This document shows positions 12,892 to 24,934 of a DNA stretch of 64,000 bases, piece by piece. The position numbers were made by a program, and so were the translations under genes. Source of the DNA: Lytechinus pictus (Eukaryota; Echinodermata; Echinoidea; Temnopleuroida; Toxopneustidae); NCBI RefSeq assembly GCF_037042905.1, contig NC_087246.1:32602001-32666000 (forward strand). The letters are read 5' to 3'. The stretch's first letter is position 1. Every line of letters begins with the position of its first letter. Below the pieces are notes generated by a model that was given only the letters and a program-made list of their open reading frames with translations, was not told the DNA's origin and did no database searches.

Positions 12892-13486
12892 TTAATACAT
12901 TGGGTACTCCAGGCTGACAATAATATTATTTGAACAGATCAAGAAAAACCACACAAACAAAACAATGAAAATGTAATCGAAATCAGACAAGGAATAACAA
13001 AGTTATAGCATTTTAAAGACTTGCATTATTCCCGTGAAACAGTTCTAGGCATGTCTTCATGAATATTCAATAAGCAAACTGATGATGTCATACCCCACTT
13101 GTTCTTTTGTGTTTTATTATATGAAATTAGGTTTATTAAATTTTTTCCTTCAAGAACCAAAAATATTATAAAACAACTGATTAAGTGCAATAGATATTCA
13201 TTGATAAACTTATTTCATAAGGGGGACACATAATTCACACATGTATAATAAAACAAAACAATTATGATTTCATGTAATAGCATAAGAAAAAAGTGGGGAT
13301 GTGACATCAGCCCATGTAATGAATATTCATGAAGACGTGCATAGAACTGTTTTCACAATATATTGCTAGACTTAATAACTTCGTTATTTTGTTATCAGAT
13401 TTTGATGACATTTTCAGCAGATTGATCTGTGAATTTTACTTTATTTATTTATATATAAATATTTTCAGCCTGGAGCATCCCTTTAA
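12892..13486. mobile_element. TTAA-flanked hairpin MITE, GGGGTACTCCGGGCT family
   Basis: TTAA at both edges; termini 'gggtactccaggctgacaat' and 'attttcagcctggagcatccc' are inverted. Same family as 16,921-17,522 and 28,083-28,703. Internal symmetric 'catgaatattca' and 'gatgatgtcat' words occur in each arm. Non-coding. Confidence 0.85.
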
Positions 13487-14672
13487 TAAAATGCTAACTT
13501 GTGAGCCCACATGTATTCCCTAGGTCCTGTGATACAAAAGCTTTGGTGATGACTGATGATCATACAGATAATATTTTGCAAGCAACCATTGGTTGTACAT
13601 CTTGGTCGGTGCAATCAATCATAAGAAAATAGTGAAATAAGTTTAATGATGAAACCTGAGTTATGACTATTCCTAATGATCTCATTTAAATTGTCAAAAT
13701 TAAGATTCGGCTATAAAAACTATAATGGTATTAATGTTGATGAATACAGTTATGCTTACATGTATAGCTTATTCCAGTTAGTAAGCTTGTGCTTAAATTT
13801 TAAAGCGGCTTTCCGAAACATTTCCCACCATGCACCTTTTCAACAATGGTTATTTCTACTTTACCTGGCATGTAAATGCATTAAGTTATTTACTAGTCTT
13901 CTTTTTTTTCCCTTTTCTTTACATTTTCTTTAATATTTATGGAAATAATTTCTGTGATTTTAGATTTATGATAATGTATCCCGGTATATTTTTTAGTTTG
14001 ATTTTTGTTTACAGAACTGTGTGTAAATATCAATGATAAAGATTGGGAGATCATGCTAAGATTCAGCTCAGGATTATTGATACACTGTTGATGAATTTAC
14101 TATTGATGTACATGTAGATTGACATCTATAACTAGTTAGAAGCAATATGGATTATGGAATTTGAAGACTATTTTTTAAGGAAGTACATGAAATTCGATTC
14201 TCATGTTTAACATAAACCAAGTACATGTAACATACAATGCCTTGTGAAGTTTTTTTTTAAGATGTTAAATGTTTGAAATCACTCCTCTCTGCTTTGGTGT
14301 GACATTGGAAAATATGCAATGTTTTTTATATCATTTCCAGTGTCCTATAATTGTATTGATGTACCATTTCAAATATATTATTTTATCAAGATTGTGATAA
14401 GAATGTATAGATCTTTACTTACATGTAAGGTGGGATATATACATGTATGATCTTATTTTACAATTATAGATGACTTACAATGTACATGCAATTACCAAAA
14501 AAATGAGTGTGATAATGTTATCCAGAACTTGGCATGGAACACAATGAATTCATGGTAAAGACGTTTTCTATGATATATAAAATATATGTCAAGCAGCTTG
14601 ATGAAACTGTATTTGGGGCTTTTTCTACAGGAGAAAGGGCTCGACCATCCTTTTGTTTTTCATCAAATGCTC

Positions 14673-14678
14673 AATAAA
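14673..14678 (+). terminator. Candidate polyadenylation signal AATAAA
   Basis: AATAAA is followed after about 25 bp by a U/GU-rich tract 'gtctctgctgttgtacttgttctgt'. It lies where the TACATGTA-rich interval ends, so it could be the distal poly(A) signal of ELOVL6. Other AATAAA motifs occur earlier, for example near 12,577, so assignment is tentative. Confidence 0.3.
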
Positions 14679-14777
14679 AAACAGATGGTTAAGGGGAAAA
14701 AGTGTCTCTGCTGTTGTACTTGTTCTGTATCTGTATAGTTTGCATAACGGAGAGGGAATTATGTTGCTGAATTCAAT

Positions 14778-14860
14778 GAAGATGGTGACCATGATGATGA
14801 TGGTGGTAGTATTGATGATGGTGGTGAATGTGATTAGGATGATGATGTTGGTGGTATATA
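14778..14860 (+). repeat. ATG/GTG trinucleotide-rich tract
   Basis: Impure GATGATG/GGTGGT repeats. An open frame across it is a by-product of the repeat. Confidence 0.7.
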
Positions 14861-15576
14861 CCTTATCCGATTACTTCCCTTTTTCCCCGATTCTGTTTCG
14901 ATTCCCCAATTGTGACTTGCATTCCCAGCCAGGCCTTGTCAGATCTGTGTTTTATAGCTCCATGGTCAGATCATGGAGTAACTCACTATTCATGGTCGGA
15001 GCAGGGAGTTGGGAGTCGGACCTAGGAGCTTCCAGAAGTCTGTAGCTACTTTGCACCCAGCAAGAAGGTTCTGTTATTTTTATGTACTCTATATCATGAT
15101 GATCATGTGGGCGTTTGCACCTTAAAAAAAAGTTAATGAAACAGTTTCTAAGGCCCAGGGTCCCTTTGTTGAGGGAGTTTCAATCAAACGTAGCTCATTT
15201 AATCAAGATCCGCTCCTCTGGTGTTGGTGTTCCATTTGCATGGTACAACGTATATTACCAACCCTTGATGGGGAGGGGGGAGGGCGTTATAAACAACTGG
15301 GTGCTCGTTACTCATTAGTGATGAACGCTGTTCCTTCGATGAATGATGATCTCTGATGTTGATAACTTATGGTGGTAGTGGAATGACTGGTGGTGATGTT
15401 TGGACGAGGACATTCCAGCCCTGACGAACACTTGATTATTTCTGTGCCCTTCACAACTATATGGCTGTTGTATTACTGCAAAAAGGGAACTAACGCCATC
15501 CGGCACTCCGTTGCATGATTCCTCACCGTCCTTTTTGCAGTGAGGGGACTGTTCGCCTCCGAATGTTGGCTTTGGT
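14861..15576. other. No recognised feature
   Basis: Moderately GC-rich, unique-looking DNA with short open frames on both strands. None shows a recognisable protein or splice-supported exon. Confidence 0.4.
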
Positions 15577-16121
15577 CCCGGGGGGGGCACTCAGTATATA
15601 ATGCGTAGTGGGTATGTGCCGCGGAGGGGACCCCCATTTTTACACTCAAATTTCCGTTCCAAGGCATAGCATTTTTGTCTTTTTGAGAAAAAGAACAAAG
15701 AAAGCCGCTTCAAGGCATAGCATTTCCTTCTTATCGAGAAAAAAGAAGAAAGAAATCCGTTCCAAAGCTTCGCATATTTTTCGTTACGCCGTTCCGGTCG
15801 CATTGATCTGCTACAAGGAGCTGCAATTTTGGTGAAAAGCGGCCGTAGAGCGCTTTTCGATCATCGCCTAAGCCCGAACGCCCCGGCGGGAGGCCGCGCT
15901 AGCTGCGTCATGCACGATTGCCCGTTCCATAGGGATGCATACGCACTCACAGAGATACGGAGATCCGTTCCGAGGACCCCCGTTTTCACAAACATTTGTA
16001 GTTCCGAAGCCCGTTCCGAGGACCCTCCTTTTTACAATAAGCCCGCTCCAAGGCCCCCGTTTTTTGCCTCGCCCGCGGCACACCCCTACCACTTTTTTGG
16101 TCGAGTGCCCCCCCCCCCGGG
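15577..16121. mobile_element. hAT-type MITE with 8-bp TSD GCTTTGGT
   Basis: GCTTTGGT occurs immediately outside both ends (15,569-15,576 and 16,122-16,129). Ends are CCCGGGGGGGGCACTC and GAGTGCCCCCCCCCCCGGGG, inverted. The interior repeats the word 'cgttcCAAGGCatagcattttt' (near 15,655, 15,710, 15,760) and 'ccgttccgaGGACCC' (near 15,965, 16,010). It is more GC-rich than its surroundings. Open frames across it on both strands follow the repeats and resemble no known protein. Confidence 0.85.
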
Positions 16122-16920
16122 GCTTTGGTCTACTGTGTACTTGCCAATGACCGTCATGGTCGAAATTTCTTTGAATTGGACTAGTTATTTTATCGAATGG
16201 CTGTAGACGCAGGGGCACGCCTGGGTGGCAATACAAGGGGCAGTCGGCGTCCCCTCCCGATGGTATTTCAAGTAGTGAACATAATGAGAAAAAGAGGGGT
16301 TGGGTGGAAAGGAAATCACTAAGGGATATCAAAGGGAAAGGAAAAGTTCTGAGTCACGAAAGGGCGGGGCCGCTTGGCGAAGTTTTATGGCCAGGGTAAT
16401 TATATAGCACTTGGCTGATGGTGATGCTGAAGATACTTAATTGTATCTGTTTGTAAACCTGAACTTCATGTTGATAACTGATATTTATAAGAAGTCACTG
16501 CTGTAGGCGTATTTTGATCAGAAGAGTAGGCCTATGACTTAATTTTGAAAATGAATGAACCGCGATTATACGTTCCAGCCATCTTGTTAAATATATAATT
16601 CTTTCATCATTGACTATTCCGCCAACATAATGTTAATTTTTTAGGGCCTATATAAACCTATAGGCCTATAACTGACGAGTTTTTGCCCGGGGTTTTTGCC
16701 CCCAAACCACTCATGAATGTTATGCACTGATATTGATATAGGGTTAGTGTGAGGTAGGCTCATGTGGGGAGTCGGAGCTTTAATTAAGTCAACATCATGA
16801 CTATTTTTATGGTTTCATTGCTCAAATATACAAGAGATCGGGTCAACAAACTTTCAATACAATTCATTCCGTGCAATGCTTGTGGATGATGTGTTTATTT
16901 TTTTTCATGTGATTCATGCT
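16122..16920. other. No recognised feature
   Basis: Unique-looking DNA without a supportable ORF or clear repeat boundary. Confidence 0.4.
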
Positions 16921-17522
16921 TTAAAGGGGTACTCCGGGCTTAAAATATTTGTATCTAAATAAATAGAGTAAAATCCACAAAGCAAAATGCTGAAAATTTC
17001 ATCAAAATCGGATTACAAATAATGAAGTTATTGAATTTTAAAGTTTAGCCATATTTTGTGAAAATAGTTATATGCACGTCATCATGAATATTCATTATGG
17101 GGGATGATGTCACATACCCACTTTTTTTTCTTATATTATTACATGAAATCATAATCGTTTCATTTTTGCATACATGTGTGAATGTGCCTCCTTTATAAGG
17201 AAATAGTTGCAGCAATGAATATCTTATGCACTAAATCAGTTGTCAATCAATTTTTTTAGTTCTTGGTAGAACAAATTTGAATAAACCTAATTTCATATAA
17301 TGAAATACAAAAGATCAAGTGGAGATATGATATCATCAATTCGCTCATTGAATATTCATGAAGATATGCCTAGAACTGTTCACCGGCCATTATGCTAATC
17401 GTTAAAACGCCATAACTTTGTTATTCCTAGTCCGATTTTGATCAAATTTTCAGTGTTTTGTTTGTGTGATTTTTCTTTATCTGTTTAAATCATATTGTTC
17501 TCATCCCGGAGCATCCCTTTAA
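16921..17522. mobile_element. TTAA-flanked hairpin MITE, GGGGTACTCCGGGCT family
   Basis: TTAA at 16,921-16,924 and 17,519-17,522. Termini AAAGGGGTACTCCGGGCT and CCCGGAGCATCCCTTT are inverted, and the arms pair over most of their length. Contains the core 'gaaaatttcatcaaaatc' then 'aagttattgaattttaaag', found in other TTAA families too. Non-coding. Confidence 0.9.
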
Positions 17523-18110
17523 GAGGGGGAGATGAGAGGAGGAGGTGCAGTGATAGAGAGGGTGTATGAGTGGGGGAGGGGCCCGGGGGAGGGGAGTGTG
17601 TGTGCGTGTGTAGACTTTTATGAAAGTGTGGACCGGGGAGAGAGGAGGTAAAGAAAAATCAAATATATGTATAATGTGGGGAGGCACAATGTATCTTCAT
17701 AAATATCATCAAAAGTGTTGTGTAAAAACATGAAACCACGAGAGTCAAATACAGACACACACACACACCCACACAAAATATAGGTGGACCATTTTAATTT
17801 CAAATGCATAATATTTTTTTTTTTCAAGTCGACCAATATCGTTAATATTTGATAGCTGACGATAGTGGTCACTTTTGACCCGGGCTTTTGAAGAACGAGT
17901 ACTATCCTTGGTACAACGTTCGATCAATAATTGAATGCCACGATGATGAGAACGAGAATATGATTACTTCGATCACGTTATGATGGCGACGTTGATGGTG
18001 ATGTCCATAATTATGTTGGTTGTTGTTGGCAGTGGCATTAACGATGAAATTAATTTTAATTATGATAATAATGATGATGGTGATGATAATAATGATCTGA
18101 CAATGAGGAA
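17523..18110. repeat. Low-complexity stretch: GA/GT-rich, (AC)n, GAT-rich
   Basis: Purine-rich 17,523-17,650, an ACAC tract near 17,755-17,775 and imperfect GAT/AAT repeats at 18,055-18,100. Open frames on both strands arise from the simple repeats. No gene is supported. Confidence 0.6.
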
Positions 18111-19869
18111 CAGTGGCGTAACTACGGGGGGGCATGGGGGGGCACGTGCCCCCCCAATCGGCTGGCCAAAAAAAAAAAAAAAAAAACGGGGAAAAGGAGA
18201 AAAAGAGGGAGAAAGGGAAAGAAACGTAGTGGGAAAGAAGAAATTTTTGTTAATTATAATGTTATATTATATTATGATTATCTTATGTTATATTACATAA
18301 ATAAATTATAACTTTATGAAAAATAATTTGCACAGGGCCTATAGTCTTCATTGTTCCTGGTGCTCGCATTGTCTGTTTAACAATATATATAATCTTCTTG
18401 TACTAAAACCTCCCGTTTTCAAGTCAATATACAGCAAATATATTTTCTTAGACTTCGAATTATTATTGTTTTATGTAGTGATATATACTTTTTTTTTCAT
18501 GACTACTTAAAGTGATTGCCCGATTTTAAGGTCTTAATATAAACCATTTCCTGTCCGTACTTACGTTCGCATTCGTGGATTAGTGAGATATGTCTGTTCT
18601 TCATGAATTTTCTAAAATCAGTCCTTAAAATGTCCCTTTTTCTGATCTGAATGTAAAAAATTTCAGCTTGCGCTTCGCGCTCGCATCATTTGGTTAGTGA
18701 AATACGCATGGTCTTCGTGAGTTCCTAAAAGCAGGCCTTAGAATGCCCCTCTTCAGGTCTGAATTTCCTAAATTTTCAGCTCGCGCTTCGCGCTCGCAAT
18801 ATTTGATTTCTGAGATGCGTATGATAATCATGATAACAATGACTACAAAAAGTGATTCATGTGTTTAGATGTAATTCTAACAAAATCAGCATTCGCTTGG
18901 CACTCGCATTAGATGACTATGGTGAGATATCTGTACTCTTAATGGAACCCTTTAAAAAAATAAATAGTCCTTATCCCTCTTTTGGGTCAATATATACACA
19001 AATTTCAGCTCGCGCTTCGCGCTCGCATAATTTGGTTAGTGAACTACGTATGATCTACGTGAATTCCTACAAACAAGCCTTGAAATATCCCTCTTCAGGT
19101 CTGAATTTCCAAAATTTTCAGCTCGCGCTTCGCGCTCGCAATATTTGATTTCTGAGATGCGTATGATAATCATGATAACAATGACTACAAAAAGTGATTC
19201 ATGTGTTTAGATGTAATTCTAACAAAATCAGCATTCGCTTGGCACTCGCATTAGATGACTATGGTGAGATATCTGTACTCTTAATGGAATCCTTTAAAAA
19301 AATAAATAGTCCTTATCCCTCTTTTGGGTCAATATATACAAAAATTTCAGCTCGCGCTTCGCGCTCGCATCATCTGGTTAGTGAACTACGTATGATCTAC
19401 GTGAATTCCTACAAACAAGCCTTGAAATATCCCTCTTCAGGTCTGACTTTCCTAAATTTTCAGCTCGCGCTTCGCGCTCGCAATATTTGATTAGTGAGAT
19501 GCGTATGTTAATCATGATTACAATGACTACAAGTGCTTCATGTGTTTAGATGTATATTATTCTAATAATATCAGCAAGCGCTTTGTACTCGCATTAGATG
19601 ACTATGGTGAGATATGTATACTCTTAATGCATTCCTAAAATATAGTCCTTAAAATGTCCGTTTGGGGTCAATATATACAAAAATTTCAGCTCGCGCTTCG
19701 CGCTCGCATTATGTGATCAGTGAGATACATATCCGTTTAATGACACTGTCCTTTAAATGTCCCTATTATGTCAGTATACCTAGCAACTGAGCGCGCTTCG
19801 CGCGCTCTATAAGTGACTCATAATTTTTGCTGGTGCCCCCCCAATGCCGTGACCCACGGTACGCCACTG
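18111..19869 (+). mobile_element. Non-autonomous hAT transposon carrying a palindromic minisatellite (copy 1, intact)
   Basis: Ends CAGTGGCGTA and TACGCCACTG are perfect inverted repeats, flanked by an identical 8-bp target duplication ATGAGGAA (18,103-18,110 and 19,870-19,877), the hAT signature. Inside the left end come a C/G-run hairpin 'GGCACGTGCC', an A-run and a GA-rich stretch. Then comes an array of roughly 114-bp monomers with GCTCGCGCTTCGCGCTCGC starting near 18,665, 18,778, 19,007, 19,120, 19,349, 19,462 and 19,688. Every third monomer has a variant core ('cattcgcttggcactcgc', near 18,890, 19,232, 19,575), giving a 342-bp higher-order repeat. No transposase is encoded. Other copies are at 54,769-56,198 and 60,768-61,906. 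Confidence 0.92.
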
Positions 19870-19894
19870 ATGAGGAAGATGTTTATATGGAAAA

Positions 19895-19945
19895 GGCAAT
19901 GATGATGATAATGATGATGATGATGATGATTATGATTATGATAAC
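19895..19945 (+). repeat. (GAT)n microsatellite
   Basis: Near-perfect ATGATG run followed by ATTATG repeats. Confidence 0.85.
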
Positions 19946-20281
19946 GAGGAATGTGGTGCGACATATACATGCAATTTGCATTCGATATGTTTTCGGCGGG
20001 GAAGGGTATTCAGAACTACAAAATAAGCCTAGGCCTATATGAATGCATCGTAAAAAAAACATGATCAATAAAAGGCTTATTATCTCGTGAGTTGTTATAC
20101 ATTGGTTGCTGATGGCAACATCACAATGATCACGGGAAATGTACGAGCAAGGTACAAACAGGGAAGTGTTCACACCGCTCCAATATCAGCATTCCTCGTC
20201 ACTGCAGGTGCACGTGACCGCACACCGGTCGATTGAGCGGTCAGTATTTGATTACGGTATACACCTCCAAGAACAGGTATG

Positions 20282-20881
20282 TTAAAAGTCAAGTCCACCT
20301 CAGAAAAATGTCGATTTGAATCAATAGAGAAAAATCAGACAAGCATAATGCTGAAAATTTCATCAAAATCGGATGTGAAATAAGAAAGTTATGACATGTT
20401 AAAATTTCGCTTATTTTTCACAAAAGAGTTATATGAACGAGTCAGTTACATGCAAATGAGAGAGTCGATGATGTCGCTCACTCACTATTTCTTTTGTTTT
20501 TTATTGTTTGCATTATACATTATTTCAATTTTTACAGATTTGACAATAAGGACAAACTTGACTAAACCATAAAATGTTAAACAATGGTAATTCCACATGT
20601 TCAGGGAGAAATAAAACTTTGTTTCACAGGACAATGGGGAGAAAATTTGAATATTTCATATAATAAAATACAAAAGAAATAGTGAGTGATGTCATCAGTT
20701 CCCTCATTTGCATACCAACTGAGATGTGCATATAACTGTTTTGTGAAATAAAGTGAAACTTTAAAATGTCATAACTTTCTTATTTGAAATCCGATTTTGA
20801 TGAAATTTTCAGCGTTATGCTTGTTGGATTTTTCTCTTTTTATTCAAATCAAGTTTTTGTTCGGGTGGACTTGTCCTTTAA
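20282..20881. mobile_element. TTAA-flanked hairpin MITE, AAGTCCACC family (copy 1)
   Basis: TTAA at both edges, with inverted termini 'AAAGtcAAGTCCACCtc' and 'GGGTGGACTTGTCCTTT'. The arms mirror each other ('gaaaatttcatcaaaatcgga' against its complement near 20,795; 'tcatttgcat'). Same family as 31,809-32,426 and 32,423-33,027. Confidence 0.9.
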
Positions 20882-21340
20882 CCATGGTGTCGCGAATAAA
20901 GGGTAGACCGTGCCGCCCTCGATTTGATTTCGAAAAAAAGAACCCGCTTTAGCAAAGTAGAAAAATTGTTACAGAAGGAGAGATGATTAATTAATAATGT
21001 CGATAACATACTCACTACCATACAGAGAGAAAATACAATTATCATTATTTTGGCAGTGGTCTTCTTTTATGAAAAAAAACCCCTCTGGGATGAGAAGCAT
21101 ACATGGGCTAGAGTCGAGAATCCTTCCGCAAATATTTGCATTTCCTTTATTTCTTTTGCTCAGAGGTGGTTCCAGTCGTTTTGTTCCCTGATCCTGATGA
21201 ATATGGATTTCCTGTACCATAATACCTAAGCGCTTTGTAATGATATGGTCCTGAAAAAGTACAAGTATGCGTATTAATAAAGACCTTTGTTCGAGATCGC
21301 GTGGAATTTAACGCGCGAGGAGAGACGAGTGCATGGATGT
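20882..21340. other. No recognised feature
   Basis: No ORF or repeat boundary is supportable in this stretch. Confidence 0.35.
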
Positions 21341-21527
21341 CAGGAGCCGCGGAACGGTTTTCAAAGTGTGGGGGGGGGGGCTGAGCCGAAGGTGGGGGGG
21401 GGGGGGCTGACCATGCAAAAAAATCACAATCGTTTGGTCATTTTTTACGTTTTGTATATGGATTTGGAAAAAAAAGTTGGGGCTGAAGCCCCCCAGCCCC
21501 CCCCCCCCCCCGCTTCCGCGGCCCCTG
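21341..21527. mobile_element. Short hAT-like element, CAGGaGCCGCGGAAc ends
   Basis: Left end CAGGAGCCGCGGAACGG and right end CCGCTTCCGCGGCCCCTG are inverted, with G-runs on the left and C-runs on the right. The flanking octamers (atggatgt, gatcatgt) are only half matched, so the target duplication is decayed. Confidence 0.6.
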
Positions 21528-22198
21528 GATCATGTAGTTTCCCTTCCACATTTTATAAGAATAAGATAGGCATGTTTGTATGGGTCTGTGGGGCCCAAAT
21601 AGGGGGGAATTGCGAATATGCTAAATGGCAAATAGGCTAAATGGCAATTAGATCAAAATGGTTAGCCGGTGGACGAAAAAGACGAAAAGGAAAGACCTGT
21701 ATAGACAAAGTGGGTGTAGAGCGAGTGCTAATATTATTGCTTGAAACGCCCATGCACTTGACATCATCCCACATTATCACACACAAATCACTCTTCAAAC
21801 AAAATATTTTGCCTAATTTTTCAATTTATGGTACACAGGGCAACGCAGTAATGCGGCTGACGGTAAACAGTAAATACATTAGGAGGGCATTGTAACCGCC
21901 CAGTCGTCAATTAGTAAGGTGTGTATTTTTGAACTGATATAAATTGTATTATTATGTGTTTTGGAAGCATGATCAAGTCGATAGTCCTTTCATCTTTGGA
22001 TATTCCTGTTCTGAATTTAATCAATTTATACATTCAATTGTAGAAACCATTCGTGGTGTGTTTTGTTCGGTTTGGTTCCATTCAATATTCATGATAGTCA
22101 TTCGATAAAATACTGATTACTGAGTAAAGAGGATAGCCAACATCGAATAAAAGAAAAGAGTCGGGAGTATGAAGGAAAGGGCGGGGTGGAGGGTGATT

Positions 22199-22226
22199 TG
22201 ATTTGATTTGATTTGATTTATTGTAG
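22199..22226 (+). repeat. (TTTGA)n microsatellite
   Basis: GATTTGATTTGATTTGATTT pentanucleotide tract. Confidence 0.85.
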
Positions 22227-22237
22227 GGACACTGACA

Positions 22238-22464
22238 GTGATTTCAAGTCCGGTGTTGGCCTTGGTGTTGAAATATGGATTGCTTCCCCTAGCTCCAAAA
22301 CTTATTCAGAGTTTGCAAAACTGATCCAGATCACATTAGGGACAATGGGTGACTTCAAGTCCGGTGTTGGCCTTGTTGTTGGTGTTGAAATTTGGATTGC
22401 TTCCCCTAGCTCCAAACCTTATTCAGAGTTTGCAAAACTGATCCAGATCACATTATTGACATCT
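22238..22464 (+). repeat. Tandem duplication, two units of about 111-116 bp
   Basis: Units 22,238-22,348 and 22,349-22,464 share 'aagtccggtgttggcctt', 'ttgcttcccctagctccaaa' and 'cagagtttgcaaaactgatcc'. The second has a 6-bp insertion (ttgttg). Both unit length and insertion are multiples of three, so a short open frame spans them, but nothing else supports coding. Confidence 0.8.
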
Positions 22465-24454
22465 CAACAACTATATAGTGAGTGACTTTTCGGGACCATC
22501 TTCATTTTTATGTTTGGTGTAATAATCGTGTAAAAATTGACCTAACACCAACACCAAAAGGTCAACACTGAACTCGAATCCAGACAGGGCCGGAGGGATG
22601 GAGAGAAGGACGAATGGAGGGAAAGAAGGAGATAAGGGGGAGATGAAGAGGGAAGGAACATGAGGAAGGAATGAGTCGGGGGAAAGTGGCGAGAAAGACG
22701 GGAATGGGGGGGAGGGGGGTATGATTCACTAGATCATGAAATCAAGATTCAGAGCTCATACAGATATTACAAAAAAAATACAGGTACATGTAACTACTGA
22801 TTAATAAGGAAAACGAACAAATTATAAGAACTGTCCTTGAAACCAAAACTATGACTTTGGAATGTTTTATCTTCAAAATGGGTTTTGAGAAGAAAAATGG
22901 AATGTATTTGACACTTCTTATATAGGCAGGATCTTAATTCATGATTTAGACTGTAGTGCTACAAGTCCGGGCTATAACAAGTATGCAATATCTGCTGTTG
23001 GAAAGTGCTCAAAGCCAGAGTGTTTTTTTGTTGTTGATAATTTCATATTTCAGTATATAAACTTAAATAGGGCATAATCCTTAATTCTGCTTGTGATAAA
23101 GATAAAACCAAAAGGAAAACAGGACCCCCCCCGCCAAACTTTTTGAAGACTGAACAAATGTTTGATAAAAAAATAAAGTCATGCAAGTGGTCCAAAATAT
23201 TGTCATAAACATCTTAATCAATATGTTAAGCAAGTTATCAAATTCAACTTTGAACATTTTTTCTTGCTTTTCTTTCTTTCGTGACGAAGCGCACTCGCAT
23301 AGATTATAGGAAAAACAAGTTGCAATCATATATTTCATTTCATTTCGTTTATTTCCATTTTCAACAATTACAGTTTGTTTTGTACATTTTGACATATATA
23401 TAATATATATATGGACCCCCCCCCCCCCCATTTGTCCCTTACTTTAAATATCAGCGTGTCACAACTGGTGAAAACAAATTGAGACCATTCACTTTTACTA
23501 TACACGGCCAAAAACACTTCATGGTTAAGGGCAGAAACTGGTCAAACATACTTTTTGCAGCTCACTAATTATATATGCATATACCCTAGTCCTTTGTCCA
23601 GGAAAACACAAACACGAAACCTTTGTCGAATTGAATTCTCTGCTCTATCAAGTAGGCCTACTCATTATGTACATAAGTTTCTTAAAAAGCTCCATAAATC
23701 TGATAGCTTAGAATTGCAGAATGGAATCAAACATCAGTGGAAAGACGAGGTGTAAAATGCGAAGTCAAGAAGTCAGAGTAGGTAATACTCTCGCATATTT
23801 TAACCGATACAAACGTACAGAATGATACACCTCTGTGCAAACGTATCGTTAAAAGTTGCCAACTACCAAAAAAAAATGACACCTGTATGTCACGAACACA
23901 TACTTATTATATTTGACCCGAAAGAGTGTATTCTCCCAAATAATTTGATACCATATTAAAGTGGTATGTGTTAATGCTTGAATGACCAGGATGTATTCTC
24001 CCGGTGTATTCTTTGCAGTGATGTAAATTTTAGTTTGCGCCAAATTAAGGCATAACTGCAATGAATCAATCCAGATGTCTGTCATAATCCTACATAGGTT
24101 GTATTATAATCCATTGCAAAATACGTTTTCAGCAATTTACATTATACGAATGTCATTTTCCTACTGAGTATAGTTACTCATTTATACGAGAGTAATTCAG
24201 ATTCTAAATGAATTGGCTTTGTACATTCAAACATGGGGTGATTGTAAAAAGCACACCTCCCCCCCCCCCGCCCCGCCCCAACAAACTTGGAAATTTGGGG
24301 CATGCACCCCACTCTCCCTCTGTCTACGCTTCTATCTGCAGGGAAAATGATAGCTATATTATTATCGAATGATATCTGCTTAATGACTTTTCATTAAGAT
24401 GTTTAAATTCAATTTTAACTTTGTTGTTTTAAATAAGCATGATGACAAACACTA
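22465..24454. other. No gene recognised; simple G/A- and C-rich tracts
   Basis: Contains a GGA-rich tract (22,590-22,725), a stretch near 23,335-23,420 resembling a minus-strand retroposon tail ending in a C-run, and a C-rich run near 24,257-24,290. No coding or RNA gene is supported. Confidence 0.4.
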
Positions 24455-24695
24455 CACTGTAAAAACTGTGGTGTTAAAACTGACACCAGTTGGTGTTAAT
24501 AGAGGACCACACCCCGAGGTGTTAAAATTACACCCTAGAGATTGAACATAACACCAAAGAGTGTAAATGTAACAACCAAAGGTGTTTTAATAACACCTAT
24601 AGGTGTTAAACTAACACCATCAATTTAACACCGGAGTAAAATAACTGGTGTGGTCCTCTATGTACACCGGTTAACACCACAATTTTGCTGTGTAG
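24455..24695. mobile_element. CACTGTAAAA-ended MITE with iterated GGTGTTAA word (copy 1)
   Basis: Starts CACTGTAAAAACTGTGGTG and ends CACCACAATTTTGCTGTGTAG, with imperfect inverted termini. The interior is built of GGTGTTAA / TTAACACC words in both orientations and carries the paired 'agaggaccacac' and 'gtgtggtcctct'. Nearly identical copies are at 43,390-43,631 and 43,753-43,993. Confidence 0.85.
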
Positions 24696-24934
24696 GGTTG
24701 CTTCCAACCATTTCCTATATCGAAATTAGATTTATACCAGTACTCGAACTAAGCATTAAAACAGTTCAGTTTCATGGCTTTAAAAAGACAAAATAAAGGT
24801 ACTGAAAATATGTGTCTATGCAATACGTATCTATGCCTATATACCTTGCCCGACGATTGGCCAAAAGTTCAGCGACAATATGACAATATGAGATAATTAT
24901 AGTTCCGGGCATCAATTGCAGCACAGTCGTTGGC

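Larger units (their letters stand above)
3361..14700 (+). other. Gene-free ELOVL6 3' flank, TACATGTA-rich; possible giant 3' UTR
   Basis: No coding region is supported here. The interval has few C/G-run elements and holds 24 copies of the palindrome TACATGTA (for example 3,658, 4,974, 5,312, 6,330, 6,336, 8,947, 8,959, 11,428, 14,420, 14,440), against about eight in the rest of the window. Four hairpin transposons interrupt it. A canonical AATAAA with a GU-rich downstream tract lies at the right end. It could be a long 3' UTR, a regulatory flank, or both; the sequence cannot decide. Confidence 0.4.

Noticed and set aside
15829-16332. Opposing 125- and 154-codon frames
   Set aside because: Lie in a GC-rich MITE with a target duplication; frames are open only because of low stop density.
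18852-19490. Two nearly identical 98-codon open frames
   Set aside because: They are the same frame in two copies of the 342-bp super-unit of a hAT element; a duplicated non-coding array, not a gene pair.
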